From contig JASGKX010000002.1 in NCBI GenBank assembly GCA_049840475.1, positions 1 to 64,000 on the forward strand: a stretch of 64,000 nucleotides of DNA, given 5' to 3'. Below the pieces are notes generated by a model that made no database searches, was not told the origin of the DNA, and saw nothing but the letters and a program-made list of their open reading frames with translations. Of the stretch, positions 53,865-61,512 are shown piece by piece. The stretch comes from JBGVSA01 sp049840475. Its GTDB lineage: Bacteria; Pseudomonadota; Gammaproteobacteria; Burkholderiales; Rhodocyclaceae. The translations under genes and the position numbers were made by a program. Positions within the stretch are counted from its first letter, which is position 1. Every line of letters begins with the position of its first letter.

Positions 53865-54827
53865 GCGACATCATCAACTGGGGCGTACTCGGCTACGCTC
53901 GCATCGCCCGCCTCAATGTGCTGCCCGCTATCAGCCGCGCAGCCAACGCGCGCTTGTTCGCGGTTGCCTCGCGCGACCCGGCCAAGGCTGCCGAGTGCGC
54001 ACGCGACTTCAAGTGCGAACGCACCTACACGCGTTACGAAGACCTGCTGGCCGACAAGGACGTGCAAGCGATCTACATTCCGCTGCCCAACTCGATGCAC
54101 AAGGAATGGGCCATCCGCGCGATGGAAGCCGGCAAGCACGTGCTGTGCGAAAAGCCCATCGCCATGAACGCCGCCGAGGCGCGCGAAATGGCTGACGTCT
54201 CGCGTCGCACCGGCAAGCTGCTGATGGAAGCTTTCATGTACCGCTATACAGATCGTTCGCGTCGCGTGCGCGAAGTGATCGAAAGCGGCGTGCTGGGCGA
54301 AATCCGCCACATCAACGCAACCTTCCGTTTCTTGCTCGATCGCCCCAACACCATCAAGGCCCAACCGGAATTGGGCGGCGGTGCAGCTCTATGACGTGGG
54401 CTGCTACCCGGTGAACTTCCTCAGTCTCGTCACTGGCCGCACGCCGGTGTCGTGCCATGCGCTGGCCGAATACGAAAACGGCGTGGACGTAAACCTGTCG
54501 GCGGTGCTGCAGTATGACGACGGCCTGATCGCAAACATCCACTGCGGCTTCAATGCCTACGGCAAGACCTTCGCCGAAGTCATCGGCACCAAGGGGATCA
54601 TGGAAGTGGCCGACACGTTCCTGGACTTCCGCGGCGGCATCCAGGTGTTTGCCAAGGACGGCACGCGCACGGTCCCGGTTGCCGAATCCGACCGCTACCG
54701 CGACGAGGTCGTCAACTTCTCTGCCGCCATTCTGGAAGGCCGCCAGCCGCAACTCACGCTCGACGAGACCATCCGCAACATGGAAGTGCTCGACATGATC
54801 CGCGCGCAACTGAAGGCTCCGGCCTAA
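53861..54827 (+). pseudogene. Gfo/Idh/MocA-family oxidoreductase inside the rsx operon, frameshifted
   Basis: Begins MSDIINWGVLGYARIARLN; a Rossmann motif (GYARIA) and VLCEKPIAMNAAEA (EKP motif) identify the family, with MEAFMYRY and LGEIRHINA following. The frame breaks at about 54385: GTGCAGCTC would read GTGCGCTC without the A, joining ELGGGA to LYDVGCYPVNFLSLV. Repaired length is about 322 residues. It oxidises or reduces a sugar or related polyol with NAD(P). It overlaps rsxC by four bases and is followed by rsxD, an unusual insertion in an otherwise standard operon. Confidence 0.85.
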
Positions 54828-54843
54828 GAGCCCAGAGCACGCG

Positions 54844-55872
54844 ATGCCGGACCGCCGCAACTCTCCGTTCATCCGCAGTAGCGCCAGCGTCACGAGCGTG
54901 ATGCTGCGCGTGCTGGCGGCTCTTGTGCCGGGTATCGCTGCCTACGTGTGGCAGTTCGGCGTCGGTGTGCTGGTGCAGATTGCGCTGGCCACCGCCACCG
55001 CGCTGGCGTGCGAAGCGTTCATGCTGCGCGCGCGCGGCCGCCCGCTCAGGTTGTACCTGGGCGATTTATCGGCGGTGGTCACGGCATGGCTGATCGCGCT
55101 GGCATTCCCGCCAATCGCGCCATGGTGGATCGTGGTGGCCGGCACGGCTTTCGCCATCGTCATCGCCAAGCATCTGTACGGGGGGCTCGGCCAAAACCCG
55201 TTCAACCCGGCGATGGTGGCGTACTGCGTCATGATCGTTGCCTTCCCTGCGCTCATGTCGCAGTGGCCGGGCACGCATCTGGACAGCGCTGCGCAACTCG
55301 ATGCCATCTTTGGCGGTGCGGCGCGCGCGGTGGATGCCATCACCAGCGCCACGCCACTTGACACATTGCGCACCGGCTTGCGCGAAGCTGGCGCTAACGC
55401 CAGTGCGATCACTCACGGCGGCGCTTTCGGATGGGCCGGAGGACATGGCTGGGAATGGATTGTTCTCGGGTATCTGATCGGCGGCCTGTACTTGCTGCAA
55501 CAGCGGTTGATCACGTGGCACGTGCCGGTGGCTTTTCTTGCCGCGCTGGCGATCATCGCCGGTGCTTTCTGGGTCGCCAATGATGCACGCTTCGCCTCGC
55601 CGCTGATGCACGTAGCATCGGGCGGTGCAATGCTGGGGGCGTTCTTCATTCTCACCGACCCGGTGTCAGGCGCGACCACGCCGCGCGGCAAGTTGGTCTT
55701 CGCTGCGGGTGCGGCACTCATCACCTATCTGATCCGTGTGTTCGGCGCGTACCCGGACGGCATTGCGTTCGCCACGCTGCTAATGAATATCTGCGCACCG
55801 CTGATCGATCTGAAAACGCAACCGCCCGTATTCGGGCACAAGGCTGACAGCCGCAAGGATGGCAGCGCATGA
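54844..55872 (+). CDS. rsxD: Electron transport complex subunit RsxD/RnfD
   Basis: 342 residues with about nine TM helices. It shows RSSASVTSVMLRVLAAL at the N-terminus, GGLGQNPFNPAMVAYC, and the covalent-FMN motif region TDPVSGATTPRGK (SGAT). It takes part in the membrane electron path. The stop overlaps rsxG by ATGA. Confidence 0.94.
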   Translation: MPDRRNSPFIRSSASVTSVMLRVLAALVPGIAAYVWQFGVGVLVQIALATATALACEAFMLRARGRPLRLYLGDLSAVVTAWLIALAFPPIAPWWIVVAGTAFAIVIAKHLYGGLGQNPFNPAMVAYCVMIVAFPALMSQWPGTHLDSAAQLDAIFGGAARAVDAITSATPLDTLRTGLREAGANASAITHGGAFGWAGGHGWEWIVLGYLIGGLYLLQQRLITWHVPVAFLAALAIIAGAFWVANDARFASPLMHVASGGAMLGAFFILTDPVSGATTPRGKLVFAAGAALITYLIRVFGAYPDGIAFATLLMNICAPLIDLKTQPPVFGHKADSRKDGSA

Positions 55873-56522
55873 AGCAACCGGGCGCGCTCACCCTGTCGAC
55901 CCGCACAGCGCTCATCATGGCCGTATTTGCCATCGCGTTCACCGCGTTGATGGCTGGCGCTTACCTCATCACCCGCCCGGTGATCGCACGTAGCACTGAG
56001 CAAGAGAAACTCCGACTCATCAACGAGGTGCTGCCGCCGTCAAGCTACGACAACGCCCTGCTCACCGACGCCACGATGCTCCCTCCCACGCCTGAGTTGG
56101 GTCTCGACAATGGCGGTCACGTGTGGCGCGCGCGGCGTGGCAATACGCCCGTCGCGCTGGTGCTCGAAGCAGCGGCACCTGATGGCTATGGAGGGCGCAT
56201 CGCACTCATTGTGGCCGTGCTGGCCGATGGCACGGTAAGTGGCGTGCGCGTCACCGCCCATCGCGAGACACCGGGGCTGGGTGATTACATCGACCCGAAG
56301 AAAGACAAGAACAAGACCAATCCGTGGATCGGACAATTCGCGGGAGCATCTCCGGCGCGATTGCCGATGGACCGCTGGACGGTCAAGAAAGACGGCGGCG
56401 ATTTCGCCTATATGACTGGTGCGACGATCTCCGCACGGGCCGTCACACGCGCCGTGGCGCGGGTGGTCAAGTATGCCAACGACAACCGCGAACGGCTGTT
56501 CGCACAAGGAACGCAGCCATGA
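55869..56522 (+). CDS. rsxG: Electron transport complex subunit RsxG/RnfG
   Basis: 217 residues. One N-terminal TM helix (TALIMAVFAIAFTALMAGAY) is followed by a periplasmic FMN-binding domain with VTAHRETPGLGDYIDPKKDK and the FMN threonine motif YMTGATISA (TGAT; S/TGATxxS). FMN is attached covalently in homologues. The stop overlaps rsxE by ATGA. Confidence 0.94.
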   Translation: MKQPGALTLSTRTALIMAVFAIAFTALMAGAYLITRPVIARSTEQEKLRLINEVLPPSSYDNALLTDATMLPPTPELGLDNGGHVWRARRGNTPVALVLEAAAPDGYGGRIALIVAVLADGTVSGVRVTAHRETPGLGDYIDPKKDKNKTNPWIGQFAGASPARLPMDRWTVKKDGGDFAYMTGATISARAVTRAVARVVKYANDNRERLFAQGTQP

Positions 56523-57202
56523 GCGACGACACGCAAAGCCTTCACCACATCGCGTGGAATGGCATCTGGACCAACAACACCGGGCTGAAGCAACTGCTCG
56601 GCCTGTGCCCGATCCTGGCCGTGTCGACGAGCTTCGTGAATGCCGTGAGCCTCGGGCTCGCCACCATCATTGTGATGGCGCTCTCCAACGGCGTCGTCGC
56701 GGCCCTGCGTGGATTCATACCCTATGAGATCCGCATCCCGGTGTTCATCCTGATCATCGCGTCGCTGGTGACGGTGCTTGACCTGGCATTCAACGCCTAT
56801 CTGCATTCGCTGTATCTGGTGCTGGGCATCTTCGTGCCGCTGATCGTCACCAACTGCATCGTGCTCGCGCGCGTCGAGGCCTTCGCCGCCAAGAACGTTC
56901 CGCTAGCGTCGGTCGTCAACGGCGCCGCCATGGGCGTCGGCCTCGTGCTGGTGTTGGCGGTACTCGGCAGCGTGCGCGAACTGATCGGCACCGGGGCAAT
57001 ATTCAACGGCATCGATATGCTCATCCCGGGCGCAACCCCGCTGCAATTGCTGCCGGCCGATTACCCTGGCTTCCTGCTGGCCGTATTGCCGCCGGGTGCG
57101 TTCATCGCCTTGGGCTGCCTGATCGCGGGCAAGAACTGGCTCGACGCCGGCGCCGCGCGCAAGGCACCCGCCGCACCCGTCACAGTGGTGGAGCCCGCCT
57201 GA
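56519..57202 (+). CDS. rsxE: Electron transport complex subunit RsxE/RnfE
   Basis: 227 residues from MSDDTQSLHHIAWNGIWTNN at 56519. Six TM helices; NNTGLKQLLGLCPILAVST and LGIFVPLIVTNCIVLARVEAFA carry the paired cysteines that complement RsxA. It is the last subunit gene of the complex. Its stop overlaps the nth start (TGATG). Confidence 0.95.
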   Translation: MSDDTQSLHHIAWNGIWTNNTGLKQLLGLCPILAVSTSFVNAVSLGLATIIVMALSNGVVAALRGFIPYEIRIPVFILIIASLVTVLDLAFNAYLHSLYLVLGIFVPLIVTNCIVLARVEAFAAKNVPLASVVNGAAMGVGLVLVLAVLGSVRELIGTGAIFNGIDMLIPGATPLQLLPADYPGFLLAVLPPGAFIALGCLIAGKNWLDAGAARKAPAAPVTVVEPA

Positions 57203-57852
57203 TGCCGCGCCAGATGAGCAAGGCCGAAATCGAAGATGCCTTCATCCGCTGGCACGCGGCCAACCCGAATCCGACCACCGAACTGGAATACGGCTCACCG
57301 TTCCAGTTGCTGGTCGCGGTGGTGTTGTCGGCGCAGGCGACCGACAAAGGCGTGAACATCGCCACGCGCAAGTTGTTTGCCGACGCGCCCACGCCCGAGG
57401 CTATGGTCACGCTGGGCGAAGCCGGCATCGCGGAACACATCAAAACCATCGGCCTGTATCGCAACAAAGCCAAGAACGTGGCGATGCTGTCGCACCAATT
57501 ACTGGAACGGCATGCTGGCGAAGTGCCCAAAAACCGTGAAGCACTCGAAGCCCTGCCTGGCGTAGGCCGCAAAACGGCCAACGTCGTGCTCAATACGATC
57601 TTTCGCCATCCAGAGATGGCGGTGGACACCCACATCTTCCGGGTGTCCAACCGCATGGGGCTCGCCCCTGGCAAGGACGTCCTGGCCGTCGAGCGCGCGC
57701 TGTTGCGCCGCGTACCCAAGGCGTATCTGGTTGATGCGCACCACTGGCTGATCCTGCATGGGCGCTATGTGTGCGTGGCGCGCAAGCCACGCTGCGGGGC
57801 ATGTATCGTGCGTGACCTGTGCCAGTACCCGGACAAGACAGACGCGGCCTGA
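57202..57852 (+). CDS. nth: Endonuclease III
   Basis: 216 residues. Helix-hairpin-helix LPGVGRKTANVV with the catalytic Lys, catalytic Asp in VDTHIFRVSNRMG, and the iron-sulfur motif CVARKPRCGACIVRDLC (C-x6-C-x2-C-x5-C) at the C-terminus. It is a DNA glycosylase/AP lyase for oxidised pyrimidines. The rsx-nth linkage is standard. Confidence 0.97.
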   Translation: MPRQMSKAEIEDAFIRWHAANPNPTTELEYGSPFQLLVAVVLSAQATDKGVNIATRKLFADAPTPEAMVTLGEAGIAEHIKTIGLYRNKAKNVAMLSHQLLERHAGEVPKNREALEALPGVGRKTANVVLNTIFRHPEMAVDTHIFRVSNRMGLAPGKDVLAVERALLRRVPKAYLVDAHHWLILHGRYVCVARKPRCGACIVRDLCQYPDKTDAA

Positions 57853-57882
57853 TTCTTCGGCCGCACACAGAGAGAAAGCACC

Positions 57883-58308
57883 ATGTTCAACCCTACCCGC
57901 GACGAAGCGCGTCATTTCATGATCGACGCTTGGCGCAAGTACCGCGAAAATCTTCCGCTGACGCCGCTGGAAACGATCTTCGCCGAACTCGCCGTCGAAC
58001 ACCCTGAATACCATCGGATACTCGAAGACGCCGACGCATTAGACCGCGACTTCATGCCCGAGGACGGTCAGATCAACCCGTTCCTGCATCTGTCACTGCA
58101 TCTGGCGATCCACGAACAGCTCTCCATCGACCAGCCGCCGGGACTGCGCGAAGCCTACGACCTATGCCTCGCGCGTCACCATGGCGACCGTCACGCAGCC
58201 CTGCACGATGTACTTGAATGTTTGGGCGAGACGATCTACAACGCGCAGAAGAATAAAGCGCCCCTTGATGCTCAAGCTTACGTAGAATGCGTCCGTCGCC
58301 GGGGTTGA
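57883..58308 (+). CDS. DUF1841-family protein
   Basis: 141 residues with AGAGAAAG before the ATG. It opens MFNPTRDEARHFMIDAWRKY and has HPEYHRILEDADALDRDF and NPFLHLSLHLAIHEQLSIDQ, the family's His-rich core. The His/Asp pattern suggests a metal-binding helical bundle, but function is unknown. It regularly follows nth in beta-proteobacteria. Confidence 0.9.
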   Translation: MFNPTRDEARHFMIDAWRKYRENLPLTPLETIFAELAVEHPEYHRILEDADALDRDFMPEDGQINPFLHLSLHLAIHEQLSIDQPPGLREAYDLCLARHHGDRHAALHDVLECLGETIYNAQKNKAPLDAQAYVECVRRRG

Positions 58309-58499
58309 GCCGGATGGTTTGCTAGTCAGGCAGAAGCCCGTTCATCGGTTCATTCCGCGAAGCAATCGTTTGTCTGCACATCAATAGATCAAGCGCAAAG
58401 TCTCGCGCTTCGTTTGCTCTATATCATCACCGCCTTCCGCGCAGAGCGATACGCGCGCGGCGACATCTAGTCATCCACAAAAAAACACTCGGGGGTCCT

Positions 58500-59498
58500 G
58501 TGGCCAATCGTACTTCTTGCCTGCTGGTGGCGCTCGCCGCTGCCGCAGCCGTCAGCGGCGCACACGCGCAATCACGTTACGGCAACATCGACATTTACGG
58601 CCGGATCAACCTGTCGTACGAAAATCAAAAGACCACGCGTCACACCACCGTGATGCAAGACAACGCATCGCGCTGGGGCATCGTCGGCGAAGAGAACATC
58701 TCTTCCGACGTGAGCGCGATCTTCAACCTGGAATCGGGCTTCAACGCCGACAACGGCGTGAACAAGGACACCTCCGCCAGCTTCGACCGCGAAAGCTGGG
58801 TCGGCCTCGCGAGCAAGAAGTTCGGTACGCTGCGCATGGGTGCCACCACCGCGCCCGTGTACTACGCTGCCGCTGATTACGTGAGCATGCACAACCACGA
58901 CACCGGCACCTCGTCCGACGCCCTCTTCGGCTTCGACGCTACCGGCGGTCACCTGACCAACATGACGGCCTACAAGACGCCGGCCTTCTACGACGCCACC
59001 GTCGAAGTCGCCTACGCACTGGCCGAGAAGAGCGGCGGCCGCAGCGTGGTCAACGTCGCCTACAACCAGGACATCAAGGCGCTGCACCTCGGCGCCGGCT
59101 ACGCGCAAAGCAAGGACCGCGGCATCTCCAACAGCACCGACACGATGTACGTCGTGCGCGCGCTGTATGACATCACCGACGCGCTGGCCGCTGGCGGCTA
59201 CTGGGAATACGACAAGTACGACCAGCAAGGCCATCGCAACAACCTGCGTGGCGCGGTCAAGTACACCGTGGGCGTCAATGAGTTCCACGTGAACGTCGGC
59301 TACACGAACGGCTTCAGCAAGACTGAAGACAACGGCGCGCTGCAATGGACGCTGGGCTACAACTACAACCTGTCGCCGCGCACCAAGGTCTATGCCTTCT
59401 ACACGCGTATCGACAACGAGAAGAACGCGACGTACGGCGTCGATGAAGCAGGTGTGAACTTCGCCTCCTTCGCTGTGGGCCTGCGCCACAACTTCTGA
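58500..59498 (+). CDS. General porin (Gram-negative porin, OmpC-like)
   Basis: 332 residues from a GTG at 58500, with GGGGGT six bases upstream. Signal peptide to AHAQ, then GNIDIYGRINLSYENQ; alternating beta-strand pattern throughout; FGTLRMGATTAPVYYAA near the eyelet loop region and C-terminal FAVGLRHNF ending in Phe, required for BAM recognition. A trimeric outer-membrane channel is predicted. Upstream AT-richer DNA suggests its own promoter; a strong terminator follows. Confidence 0.92.
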   Translation: MANRTSCLLVALAAAAAVSGAHAQSRYGNIDIYGRINLSYENQKTTRHTTVMQDNASRWGIVGEENISSDVSAIFNLESGFNADNGVNKDTSASFDRESWVGLASKKFGTLRMGATTAPVYYAAADYVSMHNHDTGTSSDALFGFDATGGHLTNMTAYKTPAFYDATVEVAYALAEKSGGRSVVNVAYNQDIKALHLGAGYAQSKDRGISNSTDTMYVVRALYDITDALAAGGYWEYDKYDQQGHRNNLRGAVKYTVGVNEFHVNVGYTNGFSKTEDNGALQWTLGYNYNLSPRTKVYAFYTRIDNEKNATYGVDEAGVNFASFAVGLRHNF

Positions 59499-59520
59499 TC
59501 GAGCGCTTCGCGCCGACAAG

Positions 59521-59562
59521 ACGGCCGCATCGCCCTGCTGTGAAGTAGGGGGATGCGGCCGT
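59521..59562 (+). terminator. Strong porin terminator
   Basis: The arms ACGGCCGCATC..CCCT and AGGG..GATGCGGCCGT pair over about 16 bp with a 10-base loop and are followed by TTTCTATTT. It is a classic Rho-independent terminator 22 bases after the stop. Confidence 0.9.
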
Positions 59563-59821
59563 TTCTATTTGGTTTGCCAGTTTGAGTGGCACATGGAAGA
59601 GTGGTGTTTTTTGGTCTTCAGGTCGGAGGATCGATCGCCTATGGCCGATTCTCCGTGCTGTTTGGCGGTGCTGAATGGGGTTTCCCACATCGTGTGGTGT
59701 GGCGGTTCGGGGCAGAGGCGAAGTCTTTTTTCAGAATGCGCATTCGTAATGCGTAGCGTCACAGGGTGGAAGGGGAAGCGTTGTCCGCCATGGGTGACCT
59801 GTGCGGGCAGCGATAAAAGCC

Positions 59822-60090
59822 CTTTCTTACCTTTCGAGTTGGTTGTTCGAGCTTGGTCGCGACTGCTTGGGTACGTTGGCCGGGAGTTCGCCCCGGCGGG
59901 CGAGTAACTTTCTTGTCCCCGACAAGAAAGTCACCAAAGAAGCGGCCCCACAGCCTCGTCGGCCGTTGGCCGATCCCCTGCGCTGCGCGGTCGAGAAGGC
60001 GGCTGCGGAACTCGCCCTTCGGGCTCAGACAGTCCTCGCCGACGGCTTCGCCGCAACCTTCTCGCCCTGTGCTGCTCGGCGACGCTGAAT
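59822..60090 (+). repeat. Dispersed repeat, copy A
   Basis: About 270 bases closely resembling the reverse complement of 60389-60655. Shared landmarks are GACTGCTTGGGTACGTTGG, GGGAGTTCGCCCCGG, the hairpin GTAACTTTCTTGTC...GACAAGAAAGTCAC, GGCTGCGGAACTCG and CAGTCCTCGCCGACGGC. Similar elements are found scattered in many proteobacterial genomes, but I could not search for them here. Confidence 0.75.
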
Positions 60091-60388
60091 GGGGTGCCCA
60101 CACCACACACCATGGTTGTTTGGGCGAAAGGCCAAGGCCTTGTTTCTAGCTGTTCGCGCTTCCGCTGGCGCTCTCGCCAATCACACGTCGTTGTTGATCG
60201 AACAGCTTCGTCAGATCAAAGACGGCGGATGACGCTCCGCTTTTCCGCCCTACGCACTACCCGCGACATCTGGAACTTCGCTGCGTGTGTTGCATGCGCC
60301 GCTTGGTACGCGCAGGACGTGTTACACGCAATGAAGAGGCCCTAGCTCCACGCATATTCCGGTGTTTGCTATGGCCGGCCCCTTTTGA

Positions 60389-60655
60389 GCCGCCGAGCAA
60401 CGCAGACAAGTGAGGTTGCGGCGTAGCCGTCGGCGAGGACTGTCTGAGGAGCGCAGCGACGAGTTCCGCAGCCGCCTGACTTGACGAGTAGCGCAGGGGA
60501 CCAGCCGCAGGCTGGCGGCGATGCAGGGGTCGCTTTCTTGGTGACTTCTTTGTCGATAACAAAGAAGTTACTCGCCCGCCGGGGCGAACTCCCGGCCAAC
60601 GTACCCAAGCAGTCTCGACCAAGCTCGAACAACTAACCAGAAAGCAAGAAAGGGC
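60389..60655 (-). repeat. Dispersed repeat, copy B (inverted)
   Basis: Inverted partner of copy A, sharing the same landmarks in opposite orientation, including the hairpin GTAACTTCTTTG...CAAAGAAGTCAC (read on the reverse strand). The two copies are separated by about 300 bases and can pair over long stretches, so the region could form an extended cruciform or stem. Confidence 0.75.
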
Positions 60656-60788
60656 TGTTCTTGCTGTGCGACGCCGCGGCAGTCTGGGCGAACTCCCAGC
60701 CGTCGAGCATCAGCAGTCGGCACTACCGTTGATAGGCCAAAACCTACGCAAAAATAGGCTTTGGCAGTCGAGCAACGTGCCGCATTTT

Positions 60789-60885
60789 TCGCGGGGACAC
60801 CAACTCCCCGACCAATGCACTTGAGTAGTCGTGACCAAGCCCGCACAGCAACAAATCAAGCAAAAAAGGCGTCCCTTTTCTCTCA
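60789..60885 (-). repeat. Degenerate third copy of the repeat edge
   Basis: GGGGACACCAACTCCCCGACC, GAGTAGTCGTGACCAAGC and CAAGCAAAAAAGGCG line up with the outer part of copy B (GGGGCGAACTCCCGGCC, AGCAGTCTCGACCAAGC, AAGCAAGAAAGGGC) with many substitutions. A shorter fragment GGGCGAACTCCCAGCCGTC lies at about 60687. First motif written in two parts reads continuous in the sequence. Confidence 0.55.
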
Positions 60886-61512
60886 ACAACGCCTGCGCGC
60901 CACAATGGCATATCGCCCTTTATCTCGCCCGCCATCCGGCAGATTCATGAACTCCTTCACAACTGTCTCCATGCCCAGCGCATCAAGCATCGCCAGCACC
61001 GCATCCGGCGCATGCGAGTCGTAGAAGAAGGTCTGCCCGAACATCGTGTCGCGAAACGCTGGATGCTCGCTGCCGCCGACGGTTACCATCAACCGCCCTC
61101 CGGCATTCAGCATATCGACCATCCGCGCGAAGATCGCTGGATGGCGCTCGCGTTCGACATGGAATAGCGCGTCCCAGCAAATGACAGCGTCGTAGCACCC
61201 GTCAGGCACAAAGTCCTCGATGCGCGACTCGATCCACTCACCTGTCGGATAACGGTCGCGAGCAAGCGCCAGCAAGCTCGCAGACTGATCGACACCAGTC
61301 AGCGACAGGCCTCGCTCCAAAACGTACGCCCCCATCGGGCGCCCGGTACCGCACCCGAGGTCAAGCACCCTGGCATTCCCGGATAAGCCTTCGAGCAGCG
61401 TATCGAGGTAGTCGCGCTCTCGACCGAAGAATGTGGTGCGCACCGCGTCCCATGACGGCGCGATCGTGTTGTAGCTCTCGCGATTGAGCGCGCCGTTCGA
61501 GTCGTCAGTCAT
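60883..61512 (-). CDS. Class I SAM-dependent methyltransferase
   Basis: 209 residues from MTDDSNGALNRESYNTIAPS at 61512. Motif I VLDLGCGTGRPMGAYV, acidic motif LTGVDQSASLLALAR, motif IV YDAVICWDALFHVERE and post-motifs GGRLMVTVGG are clear. It resembles the UbiE/COQ5-like and Methyltransf_25 group; the substrate is unknown. Its start overlaps the 3' end of recD by eight bases. Confidence 0.85.
   Translation of the reverse strand: MTDDSNGALNRESYNTIAPSWDAVRTTFFGRERDYLDTLLEGLSGNARVLDLGCGTGRPMGAYVLERGLSLTGVDQSASLLALARDRYPTGEWIESRIEDFVPDGCYDAVICWDALFHVERERHPAIFARMVDMLNAGGRLMVTVGGSEHPAFRDTMFGQTFFYDSHAPDAVLAMLDALGMETVVKEFMNLPDGGRDKGRYAIVARRRC

Larger units (their letters stand above)
59499..60882. 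other. 1.4 kb repeat-rich tract without credible genes
   Basis: Open frames here are short, overlap each other and encode repeated low-complexity Arg/Pro/Ser text. I see no recognisable domain. The tract holds the porin terminator, two inverted copies of a dispersed repeat and at least one degenerate further copy (annotated separately). Read as non-coding. Confidence 0.7.

Noticed and set aside
53861..54827. Insertion sequence or mobile element explaining the gene inside the rsx operon
   Set aside because: No transposase, terminal repeats or target duplications are visible around it; boundaries are tight translational overlaps.
58572..59519. A 315-codon reverse frame opposite the porin
   Set aside because: Antisense shadow; the forward frame has a signal peptide, beta-barrel pattern and terminal Phe.
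59569..60149. Short forward frames in the repeat tract
   Set aside because: They translate repeated DNA; the same text (ending REFAPAGE) recurs in another frame of the other copy, so it reflects the repeat and not a gene.
60257..60935. Reverse-strand small frames in the repeat tract
   Set aside because: Same reason: overlapping, repetitive, no ribosome sites and no domains.
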